From assembly GCA_040902925.1 (NCBI GenBank), contig JBBDWJ010000333.1:1-12041 (forward strand): a DNA stretch of 12,041 nt. The letters run 5' to 3'. This document shows positions 1 through 7,200 of this stretch, one piece after another. The stretch is from JBBDWJ01 sp040902925. Its GTDB lineage: Bacteria > Acidobacteriota > Terriglobia > Bryobacterales > UBA6623. Every line of letters begins with the position of its first letter. Positions within the stretch are counted from its first letter, which is position 1. The translations under genes and the position numbers were made by a program. The notes beneath the pieces were generated by a model. The model worked only from the letters and a program-made list of their open reading frames with translations, was not told where the DNA came from and did no database searches.

Positions 1-1047
1 CTGGGGAAGGGTGACCCACCGGGCGTCGGCGCGCGGCGCGCCCGTGGGGAGCGTGTCGGTGAGCAGGACCCGCGCCGTCGAGCGGGACTCGACGCCGACG
101 ATCGTTTCGGCGCGCGGCGCGACAGCGAGCCGAGGCAGGCTGGAATCGGTCCCGGTCAGCGGGCGAATCTCACCGCCATCGAGAGGCACTGACCAGATCT
201 GGTAGTCGGCTTCGTCGGGCAGACGCCCCGTCACCAACAGCGAACGCCCATCTTTCGTCCAATGGACGTTGCGGGCGAACAACCAGGCATCGTCGGCGAG
301 CGTGCGAACCGCGCCGCTGGCGGCGTCGACGACAGCAAGGCTCACGCGTTCGCGCCCGCGGCCCACCAGCCTACACGCAATCGCCGAATCATCCGGCGAC
401 CATGCCGGGTAGTCGAAGTACTCCGGGGGTTCCCGGGAGGCCAGCAGAGTTTGCTGGGTTCCGTCGGGCGCCGAGATCCAAAGCTCGCTGCGCTTTTCGG
501 CGGCGCTGTCGCGCATGAAGACAATCCGGGAGCCGTCGGAGGAAAAAGCAACGGCGGAGTCGACCCGAACGCCCAGATCTTGGGGCTCGTGCGGGCCGAG
601 CAGGGCAATGCGATAGAGCGACGCGGCCGCCGCCTCGTCGGGCTGCATGGAGCACAACAAAGCGTCGCCGGCGGGCGTGAACGAGAAACCGAAAAAGCGC
701 CGCTCCGCCGGCGCAAGCAACTCCACATCGTCGCCGCCCTGAATCGTGCGCAGACGCAGGCCTTCGCGCCCGCCTTCCAGGTTGACGTAAGCGATGCGCG
801 CGCCGTCGGGAGAAACAGCGGCCTTGACGATGTTTCCTGTCGTGGTGAGCCGGTGTGACAACAGCCGCTCCGGCGCAGGCGCGGGAAGCGTCGTTCGAAG
901 ACTGGCCACCGACAGAACCGCGACCGCCAGCAGCGCCGCCGAAGAAACCCCGACGGCCCAACGCAGCGGCAGCCTGGGGTCCCCGAAAGCGTGCCCGCCC
1001 CGAACCGGCCGGACCGCGGCCGGCTCCAAAGAGTCCGGCTGTTCCAT
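1..1047 (-). CDS. Membrane-anchored PD40/WD40-like (TolB-type) beta-propeller protein, 3' end outside window
   Basis: Read on the minus strand this frame is open from ATG 1047 to base 1 (349 codons) with no stop, so the C-terminus lies beyond the window. Residues 30-49 form one hydrophobic segment, which predicts an inner-membrane anchor with the rest outside. Propeller blade motifs recur every 45-48 residues: VSPDG near 78, FTPAG 123, FSSDG 168, WSPDD 216 and WTKDG 263. This TM-plus-PD40 layout is known from acidobacterial sensors whose cytoplasmic part is a Ser/Thr kinase or a CadC-type winged-helix domain. Here only 29 residues precede the membrane segment, so that cytoplasmic domain is missing. 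An alternative ATG at 1119 would extend it, but that DNA encodes an MmeI-like segment in another frame, so 1047 is preferred. It is probably a 5'-truncated sensor; whether it is expressed is unknown. Confidence 0.82.
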   Translation of the reverse strand, partial: MEQPDSLEPAAVRPVRGGHAFGDPRLPLRWAVGVSSAALLAVAVLSVASLRTTLPAPAPERLLSHRLTTTGNIVKAAVSPDGARIAYVNLEGGREGLRLRTIQGGDDVELLAPAERRFFGFSFTPAGDALLCSMQPDEAAAASLYRIALLGPHEPQDLGVRVDSAVAFSSDGSRIVFMRDSAAEKRSELWISAPDGTQQTLLASREPPEYFDYPAWSPDDSAIACRLVGRGRERVSLAVVDAASGAVRTLADDAWLFARNVHWTKDGRSLLVTGRLPDEADYQIWSVPLDGGEIRPLTGTDSSLPRLAVAPRAETIVGVESRSTARVLLTDTLPTGAPRADARWVTLPQ

Positions 1048-1050
1048 CTC

Positions 1051-1309
1051 GCTTCTTAGCTTCGAGCACGAACGATTCGCGCTTGTAGAGATCGATGAAG
1101 CCGCGGCTTTGCGTGTCATCCGGATGACGGAACGTCACTTTCCGCTCGAAGACGTAGGCGTTCTCCTCGTTGTCTTCCGAGGCCGGTTCTGGGCGCGGCA
1201 CCTCAAGAACGTCACAGAGTTCGGTGAGGAAGAGTTGGTAATTGGCCCGCTCATTTCCTGTAGCCTCGTGCCATCGCTGGATGAACTCTGCTATGGAACG
1301 GGCGGGCAT
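1051..1309 (-). pseudogene. N-terminal stub of an MmeI-like (type IIL) restriction-modification enzyme
   Basis: From ATG 1309 about 86 residues resemble the N-terminal domain of MmeI-like DNA methyltransferase/endonucleases: an opening IAEFIQRW, then ERANYQLFLTELCDVL, NAYVFERKVTF, GFIDLYKR and FVLEAKK. In the family this is the nuclease-side domain of a protein of about 1000 residues that cuts and methylates DNA. Here the similarity stops near 1051. The same frame stays open down to 389, but beyond the break it reads low-complexity Gly/Ala/Arg sequence that is simply the wrong frame of the propeller gene. No methyltransferase motifs follow, so the enzyme is inactive. It starts 93 bp after the toxin stop, on the same strand, with no good ribosome binding site. 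The family call rests on recall of related sequences; the exact breakpoint is uncertain by perhaps 15 bp. Confidence 0.7.
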
Positions 1310-1310
1310 T

Positions 1311-1336
1311 TCAACGGGTGATCTGACTCAACGGGT
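1311..1336. repeat. 9-bp direct repeat just upstream of the MmeI-like stub
   Basis: TCAACGGGT occurs at 1311-1319 and again at 1328-1336, 17 bp apart, directly upstream of the stub's start codon. Such spacing could be an operator half-site pair or a small duplication; chance is also plausible for 9 bp. Confidence 0.3.
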
Positions 1337-1402
1337 TCCTTGATGCCAAGCTGCAAGGATACACGAGTTGGAGTTGGAAACGTCGCTGCCCGAACGCAAG
1401 AC

Positions 1403-1741
1403 CTAGCAGTACATCCTTCGAAACAATCCCGAGAATGCCGCTTGGTCCTGATCCGTGAGACGGCCAAGCGTTCGGACGACCAGTGCCTTCTCGAGTGTGG
1501 CCAACTTGTGCATCCGGACCGTTGACGGGGCCAAAAGTCCGGCCCGGCGCCACTCTTTTAGGGCGAGATCAAGCCGGGACTGCTCTGGCTGGGTCGTGAC
1601 GCGGGCAACCAGCAGGTCATCGTCGCCCGGATCGAGAACCACGAGTGCGGGACGCTGTTTCTTGCCTGAGCCGCCAGTGAAAGGAAAGGCCAGTAGGACG
1701 ATATCGCCCGGTTCATAATGAGTCGTAGATCGAGTCGCCAT
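1403..1741 (-). CDS. PemK/MazF-family endoribonuclease toxin
   Basis: A 112-residue protein with the compact beta-barrel pattern of PemK/MazF toxins, which cleave RNA at short sequence motifs and arrest growth unless bound by their antitoxin. The features seen are the opening YEPGDIVLLAFPF (residues 9-21), the KKQRPALVV segment with the conserved Arg-Pro at 30-31, VARVTTQ ending near 51 with the conserved Thr pair, and PSTVRMHKLATL in the C-terminal half. ATG 1741 is chosen because the fold begins only eight residues later; the longer upstream reading belongs to the antitoxin in another frame. The start lies 29 nt inside the antitoxin gene, so the two are surely co-transcribed and probably translationally coupled. 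Length is normal for the family and nothing is broken. Confidence 0.9.
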   Translation of the reverse strand: MATRSTTHYEPGDIVLLAFPFTGGSGKKQRPALVVLDPGDDDLLVARVTTQPEQSRLDLALKEWRRAGLLAPSTVRMHKLATLEKALVVRTLGRLTDQDQAAFSGLFRRMYC

Positions 1742-1937
1742 CGCTGTACCCGGCCAGGAATTGCTCGCGAGCGATCGCCGGCCAATCGCTGTCGTCGGCC
1801 TCATCGGTTTCGGCCGTGTCTGGGACCAGGACGATCACTTGAAGCTTCTTCTCTCGCGGCAACTGCGACGCGACTTCTTTAGGCACACCCAGGCTGTCGT
1901 CAGCGTTCAAGTTTGCCTGAAATTCGATCGCCTTCAT
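1713..1937 (-). CDS. Antitoxin of the PemK/MazF-type pair
   Basis: A 74-residue acidic protein upstream of the toxin, in the usual antitoxin-first order. The N-terminal half (KAIEFQANLN, LGVPKEVASQLP, LQVIVLVP) looks like a small beta-rich, AbrB/MazE-like DNA-binding and dimerising unit. The C-terminal half is acidic and ends in the pattern AREQFLAGYSDGDSIYDSL, seen in many partners of MazF-like toxins, where such tails bind the toxin. ATG 1937 is preferred over GTG 1943 because GAGGTG lies just ahead of it at ribosome-binding distance. By family analogy it should repress its own promoter. The function is inferred from position and sequence pattern; the exact antitoxin family was not confirmed. 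Confidence 0.85.
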   Translation of the reverse strand: MKAIEFQANLNADDSLGVPKEVASQLPREKKLQVIVLVPDTAETDEADDSDWPAIAREQFLAGYSDGDSIYDSL

Positions 1938-1959
1938 GCACACCTCGCCGCTCGTACTT

Positions 1960-1988
1960 TTCCTATCTTAACGCCATTCCTTGCTCAA
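1960..1988 (-). promoter_or_regulatory. Possible promoter of the toxin-antitoxin operon
   Basis: On the minus strand TTGAGC (1988-1983) is followed after 17 bp by TAGGAA (1965-1960), about 23 bp ahead of the antitoxin ATG. The -35 box is fair and the -10 box weak. A TAAGAT sequence overlaps the spacer and could serve instead. Confidence 0.3.
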
Positions 1989-2030
1989 ATCGCGAAGGGG
2001 ACGGAGCCCTTAATACTTGTAACATCCAGC

Positions 2031-2060
2031 GGGGTATCGGGGGTATCGGGGGTATCGGGG
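2031..2060 (+). repeat. Perfect G-rich tandem repeat with G-quadruplex potential
   Basis: Three perfect 9-bp periods of TATCGGGGG, preceded by GGGG, give four runs of at least four G separated by identical TATC loops. This pattern fits an intramolecular G-quadruplex on the plus strand. It lies 95-125 bp upstream of the antitoxin ATG, beyond its likely promoter. Confidence 0.85.
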
Positions 2061-2197
2061 CCAGCGGACGGTCGGGGACCATGACCGATCTCCGCTCCTC
2101 CTCACCCGCCCTCCGGATCGGCCGTCGCGGCCGAATCAGTCACAACCCAATCCGCATCATAAAATCAACGACATACGAGCGAAAACCCCCGAAAAGC

Positions 2198-2330
2198 TTG
2201 GAGCCGCGTGCTACCCTCCAATCAGAGCAAGCGTAAGGACGGAAAGCCGGGGCAAATCCCGGGGAGGGGTCCCTGAGGGGCCGCAGGCAAAACAACGGAG
2301 AGCGGGCCAAAAGCCGAACCCCATTGTTTT
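2198..2330 (+). other. Cluster of four consecutive stem-loops; candidate structured RNA
   Basis: Four hairpins follow each other within 133 nt. The first pairs TTGGAG with CTCCAA (2198-2203/2216-2221). The second pairs CCGGG with CCCGG (2247-2251/2258-2262). The third pairs GGTCCC with GGGGCC (2268-2273/2277-2282, one G-T pair, 3-nt loop). The fourth pairs AAAACAAcGG with CCaTTGTTTT (2289-2298/2321-2330, one mismatch) and encloses a small GGC/GCC hairpin with a CAAAA loop. No gene overlaps them. I do not recognise a known riboswitch or small RNA class, the strand is not fixed by the pairing, and a high-GC background makes short stems easy to find. Confidence 0.35.
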
Positions 2331-2371
2331 CAGTTCCGAAGCAGGAAAAACATCGCAAAAACCGCTCAAAA

Positions 2372-2387
2372 CTGCTCACCCGAGCAG
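2372..2387. repeat. Perfect 6-bp hairpin
   Basis: CTGCTC and GAGCAG flank the 4-nt loop ACCC. It continues the hairpin series of this gene-free stretch. Confidence 0.6.
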
Positions 2388-2433
2388 ACCCAACCCACGA
2401 CGAAGTCGCCTTAGCCACCAGCCACCAACCCAG

Positions 2434-2455
2434 CCCCATGGAAAACGAAATGGGG
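2434..2455. repeat. 6-bp inverted repeat with 10-nt A-rich loop
   Basis: CCCCAT (2434-2439) pairs with ATGGGG (2450-2455) across an A-rich loop. It is followed at once by GGACACGTCC and the small palindrome CCTGACAGG. Confidence 0.55.
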
Positions 2456-2497
2456 ACACGTCCTGACAGGTCCGCAATTGCCCGCCAGCTCATACCG

Positions 2498-2535
2498 CCC
2501 GCGGCCGTAGAGTCATCCCGCAGCCGTAGAGTCAT
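2498..2535. repeat. 19-bp tandem duplication
   Basis: The unit at 2498-2516 is repeated head-to-tail at 2517-2535 with a single G/A difference; the shared core is GCCGTAGAGTCAT. No gene covers it. It may be recent slippage, or the repeated end of a decayed element. Confidence 0.85.
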
Positions 2536-2552
2536 GCTGCCATCTTGTTTCC

Positions 2553-2566
2553 CCTACGAGAGTAGG
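2553..2566. repeat. 5-bp hairpin closing a GAGA (GNRA-type) tetraloop
   Basis: CCTAC (2553-2557) pairs with GTAGG (2562-2566) around GAGA, a stable tetraloop class in RNA if the plus strand is transcribed. Confidence 0.5.
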
Positions 2567-2634
2567 ACGACACACATCCAGACGACACTTCAGTTCGTTC
2601 GCGGCCGCATCGCCGAAGTCGCTTGAAGGTCCGG

Positions 2635-2654
2635 GCTGCTTGCGATGCAGCAGC
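2635..2654 (-). terminator. Weak hairpin after the amidohydrolase gene
   Basis: GCTGCT (2635-2640) and AGCAGC (2649-2654) form a 6-bp stem with an 8-nt loop, 12 bp beyond the amidohydrolase stop. No T run follows on the minus strand, so a role in termination is doubtful. Confidence 0.25.
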
Positions 2655-2666
2655 GAGACCCAAACC

Positions 2667-3602
2667 TCAGGCGCCTGGAAACTTCCAAATTCGAAGAGCA
2701 TTCTTGCCGAGCAAAAGCGCGCGGTCCTCGTCGCTGTAGAAATCCAGGTACTTGTCCACGAGCTCGAGTTCCTTATCCATCGGCAGCTCCCAGCGCGGGC
2801 GCGGATAGCCGGTTCCCCAGATGAGCTGCTTGGGACCGAACTCCTCGTAGATGGCTTTGTAGAAAGGCCAGGTATCGGGGTAGGGGTATTCCTTCAGCTC
2901 CGACATCTCATAGGGCTCGGAGGCGCTGATCCAAACTTGCGGGAATCGTTTGAGCCGGAACATCGCGCGGAACTCCGGCCAGGGATCGCTGAGCTTCAGG
3001 TCGGGCTTGCCGGCGTGGTCGATGACGATCTTCACCCCGGGGAACCGCGCCGCCATGTCTTCGAGCATCGGCATCTGCCGCGGCAGGATGTAAAAGTTGA
3101 ACACCGCTCCCAGCTTCTCGGCCTCGCGCCATAACGGATAGTGTTCCTTGGAATTGAGCCAGGTCGACTTGGGATGGTAGATCGGGCTGAACCGCATCCC
3201 CTGAAACCCGTGCTCGACGACCCAATACCGCAAGCGTTCGTGAACTTTGGGATCTTCCGGGTTCACCAGCCCGTGAGCGACGAAAAGATCGGGATGCAGA
3301 TGCAGGCTGTGGCTGATGTAAGAGTTATCCCAGCCAAAATAGCGCGGGTTAATCAAGACCGCCCAGCGGATATCGAAATCGCGCATCTGGGCGACCTGGT
3401 TTTCGATCGGCGCTGCTTCTTTGACAGTGAGATTCGACCGCTCCGGATGCGCAAAGGGGAATTGCGGATCGAGGGTCCAAACCTCGAGATGCGTGTCGAT
3501 GATAAGCCGCTCAGTTTTTGGCGCCGCCGCCGTGGCCGGTACCACGGTGGCAGGCGCCGCCGCTGCCGCCGCCTGAGCTATAAACGCGCGCCGAGTGATC
3601 AT
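2667..3602 (-). CDS. Tat-exported amidohydrolase-2 family protein (PF04909-like)
   Basis: A 311-residue protein. It opens with MITRRAFIAQ and an Ala-rich stretch, a twin-arginine export signal (Arg4-Arg5), so the mature enzyme should be periplasmic. The body follows the TIM-barrel amidohydrolase-2 pattern (lactonase or decarboxylase relatives): IDTHLEVW at 35-42, GFQGMRFSP at 132-140, KIVIDHAGKP at 191-200 with His196, LIWGTGYP at 260-267, and a closing NALRIWKF. Two positions differ from what is usual. The metal-binding His-x-His reads His38-Leu-Glu40, and the Asp of the usual WG(S/T)DYP motif is Gly265. The same changes may mark a whole acidobacterial subfamily, so it may have altered metal use or be non-catalytic. 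The ATG is supported by GCGAGG five bases upstream. It stands alone, divergent from the large secreted protein; the substrate is unknown. Confidence 0.88.
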   Translation of the reverse strand: MITRRAFIAQAAAAAAPATVVPATAAAPKTERLIIDTHLEVWTLDPQFPFAHPERSNLTVKEAAPIENQVAQMRDFDIRWAVLINPRYFGWDNSYISHSLHLHPDLFVAHGLVNPEDPKVHERLRYWVVEHGFQGMRFSPIYHPKSTWLNSKEHYPLWREAEKLGAVFNFYILPRQMPMLEDMAARFPGVKIVIDHAGKPDLKLSDPWPEFRAMFRLKRFPQVWISASEPYEMSELKEYPYPDTWPFYKAIYEEFGPKQLIWGTGYPRPRWELPMDKELELVDKYLDFYSDEDRALLLGKNALRIWKFPGA

Positions 3603-3807
3603 GCCATCCTCGCTGTAGCTATCGCTGATAGTTTATCGCGATCCCGCGGCGTCGGGGAGACGCCCGTGCCCGGCAAGAGGCCCGTCGCATCGAAATCCCC
3701 AGCGCGTTCCCCTAAACCGAGTGCCGGCGACGTAATTTCAGATTTCAGTAACACCAGGATCGGGGCCGCGTCAGAAACAACACAACACGCCAGCGCGGGT
3801 TTTCGTA

Positions 3808-3836
3808 TTGGCCGTTCTGTTTTCAACAGTTATTCA
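3808..3836 (+). promoter_or_regulatory. Possible promoter with internal palindrome, upstream of the large secreted protein
   Basis: TTGGCC (3808-3813) and TATTCA (3831-3836) are spaced by 17 bp. The inverted repeat CTGTT-ttc-AACAG (3817-3829) sits exactly between them, where a repressor could bind. The boxes match consensus only partly and the start codon is about 370 bp away, so this is tentative. Confidence 0.25.
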
Positions 3837-4061
3837 ATATTTTCAAGCTGTTTTCGAAGCAACCGTTTCGTACCGGGTACCGAAGTACCGCGAAAAATCA
3901 CAACCCATGTTATATGGGCGTGGCCGCTGATTCATGTTAGATTACTTTTTTCGCTTGCGAATATTGGCGAGCGATTTACGCTGCTGGGATGGGGTACACG
4001 GGAACGATTGATGAGTGTTAGGGCTGTCGAACCCACCTGAACCTTGACCCGCGTTGTGTGA

Positions 4062-4084
4062 GCCGGAAATTCCACCGGCCTTTT
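4062..4084 (+). terminator. Terminator-like hairpin in the leader of the large secreted protein gene
   Basis: GCCGG (4062-4066) pairs with CCGGC (4075-4079) over an 8-nt loop and is followed by C and four T. It lies about 125 bp before the chosen start codon. If transcription begins further upstream it would sit in the untranslated leader and could attenuate; the stem is short. Confidence 0.3.
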
Positions 4085-4207
4085 CGAATATCCCCCCGCT
4101 TGTTACACCGCCGCTGCCGTTTTCGGAAGCGGTTTGAGCTACGATGTGTGCCGGATGTCCGCGCGCGGGCAAGTCAATTTTACGCTGGTGCACCGGAAGG
4201 CTGGGAA

Positions 4208-7200
4208 ATGACCCGGTGGAAGCTGCTGCTAACGATTTTGGTGCTTTGGCTGACTGCCCCGGTTGAGTCCCCGGCGCAAACGGGGGTCGCACCCAAGGCG
4301 TTGGGCACGATTTCGTGTTTCGCCGCGGCCACGCCCGCGACTGTCAGGGCCGAGGGCATCACGGAATTGCTCGGCGACATCGTCGTGAGCTGCACCAATC
4401 TCGTGCCGGCCTCCAGCCAGAACTTCGATCGTTACCTAACGGTCAACGTCAGCGTGTCGTTGGCCGGCCTGAACATAACCAACAATATCGATTTCGGGGA
4501 AGGCCAGCAAATTCTTGACGCCGTTCTGGTCGTTAACGGAAACGATTCCACGACGCCCCAACCGACTTCGATTCTTGGCGGCGGGGATTCCCGTTTTGCG
4601 CTGCCACAATATGGCGCCTTGGCGGCCAACAACCGCGTTGAGTGGAACGCTCTCGAATTTCCGGTTCCCGGCGCGCCCAATGAGGGTACGCCGACGGACG
4701 ACGAGTGCGCCCATTTCGGCAACGGTGTGGGCGGTTGTTTCCCAACGACTACAACCGTGCGGATCACTTCGCTGCGCGGAAATGCGTCGCAGTTAGGCGT
4801 ACCCGCGCCAGCAGCACCTCCCAGCACGCAGGTGACTGCGTTTGTGTCCATCACCGGCGAGGCCGTGCCGCCGATCAGCAACAACGTCTTGAACATTGGA
4901 GTTCCCTTACTTGGCATGAATGCGAGCGTCGTCCAGCCGGGTTTCGGAACCCCCTGTGTAGCGGCGGACCAGACCGTGTCGATCCGGCTCCTAGAAGGCT
5001 TCGCGACCGCGTTCAAGACCGAAGGAAGTCCGAACGTCGGGCCCGGGAATACCGCCGACGAAGCGGGCTACTACGCCCCAGGATCGAACGGCGGCGACGG
5101 CGCGAGCGGTTCGACAAGAATCGTACACCGCTTTTCCAATATTCCCGCCGGAGTCACGATCAAAGCGCCCAAACATATCGACCTGGGATCGCCAGCCCAA
5201 TCGCGGGACGCGGTCGAGATCAGGCTTGTTAGTGGCGCCAATGCGGACGGCGAGGGAGGAACCCTCACAACCGGCGAGGGCTACGTTACGGTCGCCCTCA
5301 ATCAAGGCTCTGGAGTAGCCGTCTACGAATTTCGCGATTCGGACCCGAATACTTCGGAAGGCATCGACGTAGCGCTCAAGATTTCCTGGGACGATTCGGA
5401 CAATCCGCCGCTCGGAAGCGGGCAGATCAGCACGCTTCTCGGGCCTGTGAGCACCGTCTTGCCGGCAAGTAAAGACGCACCTGAGCCGCGTTTCATTGAC
5501 ACTAATCCGTCCGAAACCCTGCTGACCGTGGCCGCCTGCAACACCGAGCCGCCGCCTGATCCTGATCCCGACCCAGACCCTGATCCGGACCCCGATCCGG
5601 ACCCGGACCCCGATCCCGAGCCGGAACCTTGGGTGCCGCAAATTACCTGCATCGCAACCGCCACGCCGCAGACGATTCGAGCCGAGGGCATTGCCGAACT
5701 GGTGGGGGATATCGTTTTGACCTGCACGAGCCCGCCCCCGACCACTCCGCCGGATAATTTTCCGAGGTACCTGACGACCTCGATCGGGGTCTCCCTGGCC
5801 GGAGTCAACGTCACCAACAACATCAATTTCGGCGCCGGGGCGTCATTTATTGACGCCGTACTCGTCGTGAACCAGAACGATGACGCCTCTCCAAATCCGG
5901 CTCCCGTGTTCTCGGCGGGCGACGATCGTTTTCAAGAGCCGCAATACGGCAAACTGGCCGCACCGAATCGTGTGGAATGGGAAGGTGTTCGTTTCCCTGT
6001 TCCAGGCGCTCCCAACGACGGAGTTGGCGGGACCGCGTGCGGCAGCTTCGCCAACGTGCCCGGAGGTTGCTTTCCGACGACCACGTCGATCCGCATCACG
6101 TCCTTGCGCGCCAACGCTTCCCAACTCGGCATCCCGGGGCAGGCGAGCTTCCCGGCCACCCAGGTCGCGGCGTTTCTTTCCGTGGGCGGCGAAGCGCCAT
6201 TTCCAGTCTCGAACAACGTCCTCAATGTCGGCGTCCCTCTCCTGGGTCTGCTTCCGGAACTGAATGGCCCGGTTTCCGGCACGCAGTGCCAGCAGGTGGA
6301 GCAGATCGCCTTCATTAAGCTCAAGGAGGGCTTCGCAACGGCGTTCAAGACCGAAGGAACCGCCAGCGTTGCCCCCGGGAACAGCATTGACGAAGCGGGC
6401 TATCCCGCGCCAGGTTCCAACGGCGGCAATGGCGCGACAGGCCCGACGCGATTTCTTTTGCGCTTCCGCAATATCCCGGCGGGAGTCACTATCAAGACGC
6501 CGGAGAAAGTAGATCAGTCGCCGGGTGCGGCGTCACTCCTCAAACTGGCCCTGACTCTGGTTACGGGAGCGGATGAAAACGGCGCCGGCGGCGTCCTGGC
6601 GACGGGAAGAGAAATGCAAACCGTGGCGATCACCAACGGCTCCGGCTTCGCGGTCTACGAAGTGCGCGACGCGAATCCCTCGGCGCTCGAGTCGCTCGAT
6701 ATCCCGGTCTTGGTGTCTTGGCCTAGCGGCATTGCATCGCCCGGAACCGGGCAGGTAGCGATCGACTACGCGCCGTTGAGCACAGTGCTCCAAGCGAGCC
6801 AGCCAGCGCCGGAACCTCGATTCATCGACGTCAATCAGTTCAAGACCTTGTTGACCGTGTCTACGTGCACAACGGAGCCGCCTCCGTCCGCGGCGGTGTT
6901 GAGCAAGGTCTCGGGCGACAACCAGGTTGTCCCGGGAGGCTCTCCATTTCCGCTGCCGCTTGTGGCGCGCCTGACGCAGGCTGGCCAGCCGGTCGCGAAC
7001 CGCGCGCTGACGATTTCGGTGCCGGCTCCCGGGTCGCAATACGTCAGTTGCTCGCCCGTGACCACAACGGGCACCGACGGCTCGGCATTCATTTCGTGCG
7101 TCGCGGCGGAAAACAACACCGGTTCCAATCAGTTCGCGGCGATTCATGTTTCGGATGGAACGGCTCAACTCGGCAGCCCCTTTGGCGCCACGGTTCAGCC

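Larger units (their letters stand above)
2061..2666. other. Gene desert between the TA operon and the amidohydrolase
   Basis: I see no gene here. The longest open reading (minus, 2140-2535) gives an Arg/Ser/Phe/Trp-rich sequence with no recognisable domain. The stretch is instead full of short hairpins, a tandem 19-bp duplication and a GGGGACACGTCC motif near 2452-2463. I associate such motifs loosely with dispersed repeats in Acidobacteriota. It may be the remains of mobile DNA, a structured RNA, or both. Confidence 0.5.
3603..4207. other. Long divergent intergenic region
   Basis: About 600 bp separate the divergent amidohydrolase and the large secreted-protein gene, with no convincing gene inside. 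The stretch 3770-3970 is clearly more AT-rich than its surroundings, as expected for promoters. Small inverted repeats occur at 3817-3829 (CTGTT/AACAG) and 3904-3918 (CCCAT/ATGGG). An imperfect palindrome centred on GTACC lies near 3870, and CTGTTTTC occurs twice (3817-3824, 3848-3855). Confidence 0.6.

Noticed and set aside
262..858. Plus-strand open frame of 198 codons
   Set aside because: It lies opposite the propeller gene and gives no recognisable domain; long antisense frames are expected at this GC content.
389..1050. Continuation of the MmeI-like reading frame into a Gly/Ala/Arg-rich tail
   Set aside because: It is the wrong frame of the propeller gene; the other minus-strand frame gives regular PD40 blades across the same bases.
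2140..2535. Minus-strand open frame of 131 codons in the gene desert
   Set aside because: The composition is odd (rich in Arg, Ser, Phe and Trp), no domain is seen, and it runs across the tandem duplication and several hairpins.
4058..4207. 50-residue N-terminal extension of the large secreted protein from GTG
   Set aside because: It would bury the signal peptide behind Arg-rich sequence, whereas ATG 4208 has a good ribosome binding site and opens directly with the signal.
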